From Candidatus Faecousia excrementigallinarum (lineage in GTDB: Bacteria > Bacillota > Clostridia > Oscillospirales > Oscillospiraceae): a DNA stretch of 34,206 bases. Positions 15,387-23,273 of this stretch are shown here, one piece after another (the stretch's first letter is position 1; every line of letters begins with the position of its first letter). The notes below the pieces were generated by a model. The model was given only the letters and a program-made list of their open reading frames with translations. It did not search any database and was not told the origin of the DNA. Where the stretch lies: positions 1 through 34,206 of the forward strand of contig DVFK01000012.1 in assembly GCA_018713285.1 (NCBI GenBank), read 5' to 3'. The position numbers were made by a program, and so were the translations under genes.

Positions 15387-16427
15387 ATGTATGAAACCGT
15401 AGAGGCCATCTCCCCTCGGAGCCGGGACCACAAACAGGTGGAAGCGCTGCTCCATCAGGAAGGCATCCGGCTGGACGGCAACCTGGACTACACCTGCGGC
15501 ATCTTTGACGACGAGGGTGAACTGATTGCCACTGGCAGCTGCTTTGAAAACACCCTGCGGTGTCTGGCGGTGTCCTCCCGGCACCAGGGTGAGGGCCTGC
15601 TGAACCGGATTGTCAGTCATCTGACGGACTATCAGGCCGCCCGGGGGAATTTCCGGCTGTTTCTCTATACCAAAGTCACCTCTGCCAAGTTCCTGTCGGA
15701 TCTGGGCTATTACGAAATCGCTCGGGTTCCGGAAAAACTGGTCTTCATGGAAAATCGTCGCAGCGGCTTTTCCGACTACTGCGCCCGGCTGGCCGAAACC
15801 CGCCGGGAGGGGGATCGGATTGCCGCTGTGGTGATGAATGCCAATCCCTTCACCCGGGGCCACCGGCATCTGGTGGAGCAGGCCGCCCGGGAAAATGATG
15901 TAGTGCATCTGTTTGTTCTCAGCCAGGAGGCAGGCCCAATTCCCTTCCGGGTCCGCAAGCAGCTGGTTGTGGAAGGGGTGGCCGATTTGCCCAACGTAAT
16001 CTGCCACGACTCCGACGCTTACATCATCAGCAGCGCCACCTTCCCCAGCTATTTCCTGAAAGATGAGGAGGATGTGGTGCGAACCCAGGCGGCACTGGAT
16101 CTGGCGGTGTTCGGGAAGATTGCCGGAACCCTGGGCATTCAGCGCCGGTATGTGGGGGAAGAGCCCACCAGCCGCACCACCCAGCTGTACAACGAGGTCA
16201 TGGCCCAGACAATGCCCCGGATGGGGCTGGAGTGCCGGATCATTCCCCGGCTGGAAACCCAGGGGAAGGTAATCAGTGCCAGCACTGTCCGGCAGGCCAT
16301 TCACGACGGCCAACTGGAAGCAGTACGCTCCATGCTGCCGGAAAGCACCTACCGGTATTTCGCCGGAGCGGAGGGTGCCCGGACGGTGGAGGCCCTGCGC
16401 CAAGCCACCGACTTGATTCACCACTGA
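15387..16427 (+). CDS. citC: [Citrate (pro-3S)-lyase] ligase
   Basis: A 346-residue enzyme that uses ATP and acetate to acetylate the thiol of the citrate lyase prosthetic group, switching the enzyme on. ATG 15387 follows AAGGAGG (15372-15378). The N-terminal half (to about 125) is a GNAT-like acetyltransferase fold. The C-terminal half is a nucleotidyltransferase with the nucleotide motif NPFTRGHRHL (156-159 is TRGH) and a late ISASTVRQA signature. Length is normal. It sits 13 bases before citXG, consistent with joint maturation of citrate lyase. Confidence 0.95.
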   Translation: MYETVEAISPRSRDHKQVEALLHQEGIRLDGNLDYTCGIFDDEGELIATGSCFENTLRCLAVSSRHQGEGLLNRIVSHLTDYQAARGNFRLFLYTKVTSAKFLSDLGYYEIARVPEKLVFMENRRSGFSDYCARLAETRREGDRIAAVVMNANPFTRGHRHLVEQAARENDVVHLFVLSQEAGPIPFRVRKQLVVEGVADLPNVICHDSDAYIISSATFPSYFLKDEEDVVRTQAALDLAVFGKIAGTLGIQRRYVGEEPTSRTTQLYNEVMAQTMPRMGLECRIIPRLETQGKVISASTVRQAIHDGQLEAVRSMLPESTYRYFAGAEGARTVEALRQATDLIHH

Positions 16428-16440
16428 AAGGAGCCGTGCC

Positions 16441-17805
16441 ATGGAGGTAACCCTTCCCCAGATGCTGCTGGCCCGGGAGCAGCGGGTCCAGCGCCAGCAG
16501 GCTCTGCTGGCCGCTTTTCCCCATCCCTTGATCTGCTTTACTCTGAACATCGCTGGCCCGGAAAAGGACAGTCCTCTGATCCGCAGAGGATTCCGGGAGG
16601 GCTGCCGGATGCTGGAAGACGCCCTGGCCCAGGCCCGGATGGAGGTGCTCCACCGGGAGCTGGAATACCGGGACACCGGCTGCGAAGGATATTTTTCCGT
16701 GGCGGGAGATGCCCAGGCAGTGAAAGATCTGTGTATAGGGTTGGAAGACAGCTGCCCCCTGGGCAGGCTCTTTGACATGGACGTGCTGCCCCCCGGTGGA
16801 GCGCAGCTGCGCAGAGCTGATGGAGACAACCGCCGCTGCATTGTCTGCGGCGCTCCGGGACGGGGCTGTGCTTCCCGCCGGGTTCACACCGTGCCGGAGC
16901 TTCAGGCAGCTACCCGGCGGATTCTGGAGTCTCATTTCCTGGAGAAAGACCGGCGGGCCGCTGCGTCCCTGGCTCTCCAGGGCCTGCTGGATGAGGTCTG
17001 CACCACACCCAAGCCCGGTCTGGTAGACCGGGCCAACAGCGGCAGCCACAAGGATATGGATATCTTCACCTTCACCGCCAGCGCCAGCGCCCTGGCCCCC
17101 TATCTGGGGCAGTGCGTTGCCATCGGCCAGGAAACCCGGCAGCTTCCCCCGGAGGAAACCTTCCGCCAGCTGCGCAAAGCCGGATTGCAGGCGGAAACGG
17201 TGATGTTCTCCGCGACCCATGGGGTGAACACCCATAAGGGAGCCATTTTCACCATGGGCGTTGTCTGCGGCGCCGTTGGACGGCTGTGGCGTCCGGAGCA
17301 GCCCTGTGGAAATCTGCCGGAAATTCTGGCAGAGTGTGCCCAGATGACCCGCACAGCCATGGAGACGGATTTTGCCGCCATGCGGGCCATGAAAACGCCT
17401 CAAACCGCTGGTCAGCGGCTGTACCGGGATTACGGCATCCGGGGCATCCGGGGCGAAGTGGCCCAGGGACTGCCCTCCGTTTCTCAGGTGGGGCTTCCTG
17501 CGCTGGAAAATGCTTTGGCCGCTGGAAAAGGTCGGAACCACGCCGCCGCCATAGCCCTGCTATACCTGATTGGGCATGTCACCGACACCAATATGGCTGC
17601 CCGGGGCGGCATGGACCAAGCCAAAGCGTCCATGGACCGGGTCGCCCGGCTGCTGGAACACGATCCCATGCCGGCGCCTTCGGAAATAGAGGTGCTGGAC
17701 CGGGAATTTATCCGCCGGAATCTCTCCCCCGGCGGCTGTGCCGATCTTCTGGCCGTGACGCTGTTTCTCCACGACTGGCAGGAATGGACCCGAAAACAAG
17801 CATAA
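16441..17805 (+). CDS. citXG: Fused CitX-CitG: prosthetic-group transferase and synthase for citrate lyase
   Basis: A 454-residue bifunctional protein. Residues 1 to about 160 match CitX, which transfers the prosthetic group to apo-CitD; GRLFDMDV (109-116) and the RRCIVCGAPGRGCASRRVH segment are typical. From about 175 the sequence matches CitG, which makes triphosphoribosyl-dephospho-CoA from ATP and dephospho-CoA; LLDEVCTTPKPGLVDRANSG, SATHGVNTHKGAIF and TDTNMAARGG are recognisable. Such fusions are known in some other bacteria, including Haemophilus. An AAAGGAG ribosome site precedes the ATG and a strong terminator follows. Confidence 0.94.
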   Translation: MEVTLPQMLLAREQRVQRQQALLAAFPHPLICFTLNIAGPEKDSPLIRRGFREGCRMLEDALAQARMEVLHRELEYRDTGCEGYFSVAGDAQAVKDLCIGLEDSCPLGRLFDMDVLPPGGAQLRRADGDNRRCIVCGAPGRGCASRRVHTVPELQAATRRILESHFLEKDRRAAASLALQGLLDEVCTTPKPGLVDRANSGSHKDMDIFTFTASASALAPYLGQCVAIGQETRQLPPEETFRQLRKAGLQAETVMFSATHGVNTHKGAIFTMGVVCGAVGRLWRPEQPCGNLPEILAECAQMTRTAMETDFAAMRAMKTPQTAGQRLYRDYGIRGIRGEVAQGLPSVSQVGLPALENALAAGKGRNHAAAIALLYLIGHVTDTNMAARGGMDQAKASMDRVARLLEHDPMPAPSEIEVLDREFIRRNLSPGGCADLLAVTLFLHDWQEWTRKQA

Positions 17806-17807
17806 CG

Positions 17808-17841
17808 AAGCCCCCGCTGCTTTCGCAGCGGGGGCTTGTAA
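17808..17841 (+). terminator. Terminator after citXG
   Basis: AAGCCCCCGCTGC pairs perfectly with GCAGCGGGGGCTT around a TTTC loop (about 17808-17837). Only a short T tract follows. It marks the end of the citrate locus. Confidence 0.8.
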
Positions 17842-17844
17842 ATT

Positions 17845-18550
17845 ATCTGTCAGCCGGGGGCAGCGCGTTCTTCTCTTCCCCATTTTGGGTCCCACCGGCA
17901 TGGTGCAGGATTTCCTTGCGGAACACCTCCGCCTCCAGCGGCCGCAAGCCAGAATGTGATTGACCAGGTTGTCATCCGATACCTGCTGGGCGGAGATGGT
18001 TACATTGTGTAGGCCGGCAGCCCCATTTTATGCCACCTGGTGCACTCCTGCACCGCCTGATCCACATGATGTCCCACTGCTTGGTCTGCACCCCATACTC
18101 CGCCACATCCTCGAAGGGTTCCGGAATCACTACTTTCTTCATCACCCGGGCCTTGGGCAGCAGATACCGCCTGACCGGGCAGGTTTCCAGGGCCACCAGA
18201 CCGGTTTTCCGGAATTTGGCAATCCGGCCCACGCCGCTTACCCGGAAGCTGGTGCGGGTGGGCATGGGCTTTTCCGAGAATTCTGCAATCATAACATTTG
18301 GCTGAAAGTGCAAAACCCACTTCGCAACTGCGTCCAATGCTCTGAGGGGCTATAGACTCCGGATAATCCGTCCCAGTAGGGCCACTGTGATGATAAACCG
18401 ACACCAAATTGGGTTTGATCACTGCCCGAAAGCGCCACATAGTCCCGTCCCAAATCCATTCCTTCCGGGGTCTGCCGGGCCACCACCCAGCGATCACCCA
18501 TTTCCCGCTCTTCCTTTTTAGGTTTCTCTCCTATTTCTGTGAGTAAAACG
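17845..18550 (-). pseudogene. Decayed gene of unknown family
   Basis: Minus-strand coding-like sequence is spread over more than one frame. One open frame, from roughly 18550 to 18289, includes EKPKKEEREMGDRWVVARQT and then PEGMDLGRDYVALSG. A second, shifted by one base, runs from 18337 to 17972 and includes WVLHFQPNVMIAEFSEKPMP. Beyond its stop, coding-like sequence resumes in another frame (RPLEAEVFRKEILHHAGG, about 17940-17885). The pieces have no ribosome site and cannot form one product without frameshifts near 18310 and 17970. I do not recognise the family. It is the only content of the ~1 kb between citXG and the second LysR gene. Confidence 0.45.
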
Positions 18551-18719
18551 TCTGAAAGATTTGAAAAAGATGTTTTTTGTCAGCATACAGGAAGCAACGT
18601 CATTCTGTTCCTATCTGAGTCCGGCAAATCCGTTGTCCGACAGTTTTATTCCAATTTTTTCCACGAACCTGTAATTGATGCTTGACTCTAACTCCAGAAA
18701 GAGGTATTTTAACTCCGTT

Positions 18720-18748
18720 GATATGAATTTCTTTCATATCTATATGAA
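18720..18748. promoter_or_regulatory. Candidate operator upstream of the second LysR gene
   Basis: GATATGAA (18720-18727) and TTCATATC (18733-18740) form a perfect dyad with a 5-base centre. A further ATATGAA (18742-18748) repeats 18721-18727 exactly 21 bases away, two helical turns. The array lies 34 bases upstream of a TATAAT box. Confidence 0.5.
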
Positions 18749-18781
18749 AAATAACAGCTACCAAAACCGGGCTGAACGCGC

Positions 18782-18787
18782 TATAAT
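18782..18787 (+). promoter_or_regulatory. -10 box of the second LysR gene
   Basis: A perfect TATAAT, 44 bases before the ATG. The sequence 17 bases upstream (TACCAA) is a poor -35, so the promoter may depend on an activator. Confidence 0.55.
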
Positions 18788-18831
18788 GTAGCACGGTTGA
18801 AGGACGGTTGCAGAAAGATTGTGAGGCTAAA

Positions 18832-19767
18832 ATGCTGGATATCTCGGTAAAGCAAATGAAATACGCAGTAGAAATCGCCCGCTGTGGTTCCATCAATCAG
18901 GCCGCTCAAAACCTGTATGTCACCCAGTCCAGCCTGAGCAAGGCTATGAAAGAATTAGAAAGCACACTGGGTTACGCTGTATTTCAGCGAGGCCCTGGCG
19001 GCACCACGGTCACCAAGGACGGTCAGGACTTTCTTCAGACTGCGGAAGAAATCGTATATAAGCTGGATTACCTGGAACGGCAAACCCGGCTGCGTCACGA
19101 TCAGCAGGCCTCCATCAACATTTCTATTCCCCGGGCGACATACATCACCTACGCCTTTACGGAGTTCTTCAAGGAAATTCAGAATCTGGAGCAGATTCAG
19201 ATCAACTTTTCCGAGACCAACTCCCGGGAAGCTGTGGACAATATTCTCTACCACGGATTTCATCTGGGTATTATCCGCTACCCGGATGTATTGGAAGACA
19301 ACATCATGCAGACCCTGCAGCAGAAAAAGCTCCGGTTCCGCCGGATCTGGACTTTTGACTACCTGCTGCTGGTCTCCCGGGAATCCCCGCTGGCAGGCAA
19401 ACCGGAAGTGCATCCGGCCGATCTGAAAGGGTATGTAGAACTGCTCCATGGCGATACCAGCAACACCTTCCTGCCCGAGCGCACCGATGACCCGGCGGAA
19501 TCCGAACCCGGGAAACGGATCTACCTGTATGAGCGGGGCAGCCAATTTGATTTTCTCAGCAACGTTCCCACCACCTACATGTGGGTCTCTCCCCTGCCGG
19601 AAAAGGTTCTCAAACAGCATGAGCTGGTGCAGATTCCCTGCCCGGACAACCGATTCCGCTACAAGGACATTTTGATCTATCACGAGGATTATCCCTTCGG
19701 CGGCTATGCGGAGCAATTCTACAACGTGCTGCTGCAAACCAAGGATGAAATAGAAAAAACGAAATGA
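18832..19767 (+). CDS. LysR-family transcriptional regulator
   Basis: A 311-residue LysR-type protein. I start at ATG 18832, preceded by GAGG six bases upstream; TTG 18808 has its purine run too close. The DNA-binding domain contains CGSINQAAQNLYVTQSSLSKAMKELE (about residues 20-45). The effector domain covers about 90-300 and contains a longer than usual acidic insert around ERTDDPAESEP. It is not divergent from any clear target; the small unknown gene 46 bases downstream is the nearest candidate. The dyad at 18720-18748 suggests self-control. It may have once served the decayed gene upstream. Confidence 0.9.
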   Translation: MLDISVKQMKYAVEIARCGSINQAAQNLYVTQSSLSKAMKELESTLGYAVFQRGPGGTTVTKDGQDFLQTAEEIVYKLDYLERQTRLRHDQQASINISIPRATYITYAFTEFFKEIQNLEQIQINFSETNSREAVDNILYHGFHLGIIRYPDVLEDNIMQTLQQKKLRFRRIWTFDYLLLVSRESPLAGKPEVHPADLKGYVELLHGDTSNTFLPERTDDPAESEPGKRIYLYERGSQFDFLSNVPTTYMWVSPLPEKVLKQHELVQIPCPDNRFRYKDILIYHEDYPFGGYAEQFYNVLLQTKDEIEKTK

Positions 19768-19813
19768 TCTGCCTGTGCAGAATCCCATTTTTTGAGAAAG
19801 AAGATGCCCGATT

Positions 19814-20158
19814 ATGGAAATGGAAACCGAACAAAATGTAACACTTCACCCGGTGCTGGCCATGCATGGCTACTCCATGGATTTTTCCCAGGCCCCCGGG
19901 AAGGCCACTTACCGCTTTCGGGTGGAGTCTGGCGATATTGAGATTCACCACAACAGCTTTGACGGCCGCTGCGGAATGTGGACCCTGCCTCCGGAATCCG
20001 GAGACGCCCCTGTAAAGGTGCTCCATGCCGGCGACGAAGCGGAAATCACCTTTGACAGCCGGATTCACGACCTGGCTCCGGACTACATCGAGATTTCTAA
20101 CTCCCGCTATCGCAAGCCCGCCGTTTTTTCCTTTCGTCGGGTGAAAGCCTCCGCTTGA
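19814..20158 (+). CDS. Small protein of unknown function
   Basis: A 114-residue soluble protein with no signal peptide or membrane helix. The sequence alternates beta-like stretches (KATYRFRVESGDIEIHHNSF, then VKVLHAGDEAEITF), which suggests a small beta sandwich. The Shine-Dalgarno site is weak (GAAAGAAG about ten bases before ATG 19814); ATG 19820 is an alternative. No family is recognised. It follows the LysR gene closely on the same strand and may be co-transcribed; the IS200-type element begins about 55 bases later. Confidence 0.6.
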   Translation: MEMETEQNVTLHPVLAMHGYSMDFSQAPGKATYRFRVESGDIEIHHNSFDGRCGMWTLPPESGDAPVKVLHAGDEAEITFDSRIHDLAPDYIEISNSRYRKPAVFSFRRVKASA

Positions 20159-20296
20159 GTCTTCTGCTTTCAGATGCCTGTTGCATTCACAATAAAGGCA
20201 CAACCACTCATCGTACAGTCAAGACCACCGGCGAAGCCGGTGGCTTGCACTGGCCCTATAAGGGCCTGATACAGCCGCGTCTTAAGACGCATGAAC

Positions 20297-20310
20297 GGTT
20301 CGCCAACCGC
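20297..20310. repeat. Subterminal inverted repeat of the IS (copy 1)
   Basis: GGTTCGCCAACCGC, the exact reverse complement of 20849-20862. It also folds on itself (CGGTT-CGCC-AACCG), so each copy can form its own hairpin, a likely transposase recognition structure. Confidence 0.7.
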
Positions 20311-20323
20311 AAATTGTTTACTG

Positions 20324-20350
20324 GCTGCCCCCTTCCGGGGGCGGCTTTTT
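20324..20350 (+). terminator. Plus-strand terminator at the tnpA 3' end
   Basis: GCTGCCCCC (20324-20332) and GGGGGCGGC (20337-20345) with one wobble, followed by TTTTT reaching into the tnpA stop codon. It would stop outside transcription from running antisense through tnpA. Confidence 0.7.
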
Positions 20351-20819
20351 ACTTGCCTTTGACTACCGGCTCACCCGTAAACGGGTCTGTGAATTCCTTT
20401 ATGCTCATCTGGTCGCTTGCTATATCTTCTTGAAGCTGGTTCCTCACATACTCCTTGATCGTCTTTTCATTCCGTCCTACCGTATCCACATAGTACCCTC
20501 TGCACCAGAAATGCCGGTTCCCATACTTGTACTTCAGATTCGCATGGCGGTCGAATATCATTAAACTGCTCTTCCCTTTGAGATACCCTACTACTTCGGA
20601 TACACTGTATTTCGGCGGAATTGTCACATAAAGGTGGATATGGTCCGGCATTGCCGCTGCTTCTATAATTTCGATTCCCTTTCGTGCACATAGCATACGG
20701 ATAATCTGACCGATATCCGATGATATCTGCTTGTAAATGATCTGTCTGCGGTATTTCGGTGTAAAGACAATATGATATTTGCAATTCCACTTCGTGTGTG
20801 CTAAACTATTGTTGTCCAT
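20349..20819 (-). CDS. tnpA: IS200-family transposase TnpA
   Basis: A 156-residue single-strand transposase of the HUH/Y1 class, which cuts and rejoins the top strand at both ends of the element. I start at ATG 20819, eight bases after GGAGG; an ATG 15 bases upstream overlaps that ribosome site. Visible features are KYHIVFTPKYRR, the HUH motif DHIHL and the catalytic Tyr in the late helix EYVRNQL. The frame is intact and full length, so the copy may be active. No accessory tnpB is present, as in IS200 proper. Confidence 0.95.
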   Translation of the reverse strand: MDNNSLAHTKWNCKYHIVFTPKYRRQIIYKQISSDIGQIIRMLCARKGIEIIEAAAMPDHIHLYVTIPPKYSVSEVVGYLKGKSSLMIFDRHANLKYKYGNRHFWCRGYYVDTVGRNEKTIKEYVRNQLQEDIASDQMSIKEFTDPFTGEPVVKGK

Positions 20820-20848
20820 TTGGATAACCTCCATTGATTTTGTCTGTA

Positions 20849-20862
20849 GCGGTTGGCGAACC
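20849..20862. repeat. Subterminal inverted repeat of the IS (copy 2)
   Basis: GCGGTTGGCGAACC, the exact reverse complement of 20297-20310, about 30 bases upstream of the tnpA start. Confidence 0.7.
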
Positions 20863-20964
20863 TGCTACTACTCTATCACTGGAGGTTCTTTTTTTCTACG
20901 CATAAGTATAACTTTTTCCGCCTCACCCGCATAGCGGGTGGTAGTCTTTCTACGAAAACCGAAC

Positions 20965-20990
20965 CGGGCCGTCAGGTAGCTGACGGCCCG
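20965..20990 (-). terminator. Terminator hairpin after the DUF3892 gene
   Basis: CGGGCCGTCAG (about 20965-20975) pairs with CTGACGGCCCG (20980-20990) around GTAG. T-rich sequence on the minus side is limited (GTTCGGTTTTC). Confidence 0.6.
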
Positions 20991-20994
20991 ATTA

Positions 20995-21288
20995 TTATCC
21001 CTGCGGCCCGGGCGATACCGATGGAAGATTTCCCAGGTTGTCATTTTCGCTGCCGTTGGGGATGGATTTCAGGTACTCTGTGTCTCCCCGGTGGGCAATG
21101 CCCACCCCGGCGATTTTCCCCTGCTTTGCCAAGGAAACCGCCTGAGCTTTGGACACAAACCGGTTATCAGACAGCTGATAGCCGGTGATCCTGCCATTCT
21201 CCTTGACCAGCCCCACAATGCGCCGGGCATCAGCCGCCGCCTGGGGAATCTGGTCCAGCGTATTTTTCACGAAATCGTAGGACTCCAT
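20995..21288 (-). CDS. DUF3892 domain protein
   Basis: A 97-residue cytosolic protein. The central segment NGRITGYQLSDNRFVSKAQAVSLAKQGKIAGVGIA followed by EYLKSIPNG and NNLGNLP-like NDNLGNLPSV is the DUF3892 signature, a small domain of unknown function common in Clostridia. An AAAGGAGAG ribosome site precedes ATG 21288. It is a single-gene unit, divergent from the nucleoside phosphorylase and followed by a hairpin terminator and the IS. Confidence 0.85.
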   Translation of the reverse strand: MESYDFVKNTLDQIPQAAADARRIVGLVKENGRITGYQLSDNRFVSKAQAVSLAKQGKIAGVGIAHRGDTEYLKSIPNGSENDNLGNLPSVSPGPQG

Positions 21289-21404
21289 TTTCTTCTCTCC
21301 TTTTTTCGGTAGTTTGCGCCGGGAAGCCGGCGGTTATCCCAGCGCATTGCCTTTCTTCCCTTGAAAAATACGGAAAAACCTCTTTCCTTTTTCGAAAAAT
21401 CCAG

Positions 21405-21410
21405 TATAAT
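21405..21410 (+). promoter_or_regulatory. -10 box of the nucleoside phosphorylase gene
   Basis: TATAAT 31 bases before ATG 21442. The region 17 bases upstream reads CTTTCC, a weak -35. Confidence 0.5.
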
Positions 21411-21441
21411 GGCAAGAAAAGCCGGAATGGAGTGACGTCCC

Positions 21442-22209
21442 ATGAGTATTCAGAAAAATGAAATCCCGATTCTGGAATTCGATGACAACCCCAGTGCGGT
21501 AATCAATCCCAATCACGAGGGGCTGAATCTTCAGCTTCCGGAAAAATGCGTCTTTGCCTTTCTGGGGGAGTACATCGATGAATATGCCCGGAATACCGGG
21601 GCGAAACTGGCCGAAACCTTTATCAGCACCACAAAAAGTTTCCCGATCTACATCACGACCTACCAGGGGGTGGAGATCTGTCTTTGTCAGGCGCCCATGG
21701 GAGCTGCCGCCGCTGCCCAGCTTCTGGATTTTCTGATCGCTTACGGAGTCAGGGAAATCATCTCTGCTGGGTCCTGCGGTGCTTTGGAAGTTTTTCCCGA
21801 GGGGGCCTTTCTGGTTCCCCGGAAAGCTCTGCGGGACGAAGGTGCGTCCTATCACTACGCCCCGCCCTCCCGATTCATTGATGTGGACGAAAAGGCCAGA
21901 AGTGCCATTGAAAAAACCATACTGAACCACGGAATGCAATACCTGGAAGTGGTTACCTGGTCAACAGACGGATTCTACCGGGAAACCAAAGAAAAGGTTG
22001 CCTACCGCAAAGCGGAAGGCTGCGCCACCGTGGAGATGGAATGCTCCGCCCTGGCAGCCTGTGCCAAACTCCGGGGCGTGACCTGGGGGATGATTCTCTA
22101 CACTGCCGACACCCTGGCGGACGCCGAAAACTATGATATGCGCGGCTGGGGCGGGAATGCTTACGAATTTGCTCTGGTCCTGTGCCTGGATGCCGTATTG
22201 AAGCTATAA
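21442..22209 (+). CDS. Nucleoside phosphorylase (uridine or purine type)
   Basis: A 255-residue member of the PNP/UDP phosphorylase family, which splits nucleosides with phosphate into base and ribose-1-phosphate. Family features are APMGAAAAAQLLDFL, SAGSCGAL (phosphate/ribose region), DEGASYHYAPP, STDGFYRET and VEMECSALAACAKLRGV with the Met-Glu pair that contacts ribose. Details such as DEGASYHY resemble uridine-phosphorylase-like proteins of Firmicutes, but substrate preference cannot be settled from sequence. GGAG lies about nine bases before the ATG. The acetyltransferase gene follows after 19 bases. Confidence 0.9.
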   Translation: MSIQKNEIPILEFDDNPSAVINPNHEGLNLQLPEKCVFAFLGEYIDEYARNTGAKLAETFISTTKSFPIYITTYQGVEICLCQAPMGAAAAAQLLDFLIAYGVREIISAGSCGALEVFPEGAFLVPRKALRDEGASYHYAPPSRFIDVDEKARSAIEKTILNHGMQYLEVVTWSTDGFYRETKEKVAYRKAEGCATVEMECSALAACAKLRGVTWGMILYTADTLADAENYDMRGWGGNAYEFALVLCLDAVLKL

Positions 22210-22228
22210 ACGAAAGGAAGTCAGAAGG

Positions 22229-22753
22229 ATGCCACTGAAATTGATCAAAGCCAGCCGGGACTATCAGTCCCAGATTACGGAAATGCTGGAAGAATGGACC
22301 GCCTATAATCAGACCCATGAGGCCAACCAGTCTCCCTGGGCCATTTTCAAAAACGACTTCCGGGATTTTGACCGGTATGTGGAAAATCTGGACTGCAAGG
22401 AACCCCGGGATGGGCTGGTTCCCGATTCCACCTTTTTCTGTCTGGATGAGGAGCGGAACATTCTGGTGGGGGCTGTGAACATCCGGCACGAACTGAACGA
22501 CTACTTATTGGCCCACGGCGGTCACATCGGAGATGGAATCCGGCCTTCGGAGCGCAGAAAGGGCTACGCCACCAGAATGATCGCCCTGGCCCTGGAGGAA
22601 TGCCGGAAACTGGGTATTACCCGGGTACTGCTGGTGTGCGACAAGGATAACGTCGGCTCTGCCAAATCCATTGTCCGCAATGGCGGCGTTCTGGAAAATG
22701 AAATCATCCAGGGTGGAATTGTAGAACAGCGTTACTGGATTGACCTTCGTTAA
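22229..22753 (+). CDS. GNAT-family N-acetyltransferase
   Basis: A 174-residue GNAT enzyme that would transfer an acetyl group from acetyl-CoA to a small amine or protein target. Motif A is HIGDGIRPSERRKGYATRMIALALEEC, holding the Q/R-x-x-G-x-A acetyl-CoA loop, followed by VLLVCDKDNVGSAKSIVRNGGVLENE. These are typical of the large RimJ/RimL-like group in Firmicutes. The substrate is unknown. AAGGAAG precedes the ATG by about eight bases, and the gene ends inside a strong hairpin terminator shared with the convergent merR gene. Confidence 0.9.
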   Translation: MPLKLIKASRDYQSQITEMLEEWTAYNQTHEANQSPWAIFKNDFRDFDRYVENLDCKEPRDGLVPDSTFFCLDEERNILVGAVNIRHELNDYLLAHGGHIGDGIRPSERRKGYATRMIALALEECRKLGITRVLLVCDKDNVGSAKSIVRNGGVLENEIIQGGIVEQRYWIDLR

Positions 22754-22793
22754 AAACAGGCTGCGGAAGGAGCTTTCCGCAGCCTGTTTTTTT
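22753..22793. terminator. Bidirectional terminator between the GNAT and MerR genes
   Basis: AAAACAGGCTGCGGAA (22753-22768) pairs with TTCCGCAGCCTGTTTT (about 22775-22790); A/T runs on both sides serve both converging transcripts. Confidence 0.9.
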
Positions 22794-22806
22794 CTCCGCG
22801 TCCCAA

Positions 22807-23250
22807 TCAGACACGCTCGTTTGCCTGATCGTAAAGCTTTTGGATCTCCTCCGGGAGCTGATCTGGCAGCATGGCGTTGATGCCGTCCTCCGTCCCATCC
22901 GCCATTGCCTTTTCATAATACCAGCATTTGAATTTCAGCATGGCAAGGGTTCGTTCCATTGCTTTGATTTCTTCTTCCACCACTGCTCTGCGCTGTTCAA
23001 ACAGGGCTTTGCGTTTTTCGTAGGAGGCGCTGCCCTCCGATACCCACTGCATGAATTTTTTGATGTCCTTGATTTCCAGTCCGGATTTTTTCAGGCATTC
23101 TATCACACGAAGGGCGTCCACTTCCCTTTCGCTGAATTTCCGGATATTCCCCCGGCGCTCCAGATCGGGAAAAAGCCCCTCCTTGTCATAGTAGCGCAGG
23201 GTAGAAACCGGGAGATCAAACATTTGGGCCACCTGGCCAATGGTATACAC
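22807..23250 (-). CDS. MerR-family regulator
   Basis: A 147-residue MerR-type regulator. I choose GTG 23250: it lies seven bases after AGGAGG and gives the typical start M-Y-T-I-G-Q-V-A; ATG 23256 is only one base from that site. The N-terminal winged helix contains LPVSTLRYYDKEGLFP. A long coiled-coil dimerisation helix (about 75-120) follows, then a short tail without the cysteine pair of metal sensors. It is divergent from a four-gene operon whose promoter has a 19-base spacer, the signature of MerR activation by DNA untwisting, so it very likely controls that operon and itself. Confidence 0.93.
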   Translation of the reverse strand: MYTIGQVAQMFDLPVSTLRYYDKEGLFPDLERRGNIRKFSEREVDALRVIECLKKSGLEIKDIKKFMQWVSEGSASYEKRKALFEQRRAVVEEEIKAMERTLAMLKFKCWYYEKAMADGTEDGINAMLPDQLPEEIQKLYDQANERV

Positions 23251-23273
23251 AAGCATTCCTCCTAAAAAAACAC

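Larger units (their letters stand above)
20215..20955 (-). mobile_element. IS200-type insertion sequence (tnpA only)
   Basis: A unit of roughly 740 bases holding one Y1 transposase and no tnpB. Boundary candidates are the end hairpins: CCACCGGC-GAA-GCCGGTGG (20225-20243) and CACCCGC-ATA-GCGGGTG (20924-20940). The outer bases resemble each other in inverted orientation (AGACCACC versus AGACTACCACC). Exact ends cannot be fixed by eye, because IS200/IS605 elements lack terminal repeats and make no target duplication. It lies between an unknown gene and a DUF3892 gene and interrupts neither. Confidence 0.75.

Noticed and set aside
17960..18355. Plus-strand 131-codon frame over the decayed gene
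   Set aside because: Its composition (Pro/His-rich) and lack of a ribosome site mark it as the antisense shadow of the minus-strand remnant.
23254..23256. ATG 23256 as the merR start
   Set aside because: Only one base separates it from AGGAGG; GTG 23250 has a 7-base spacing and matches the usual MerR N-terminus.
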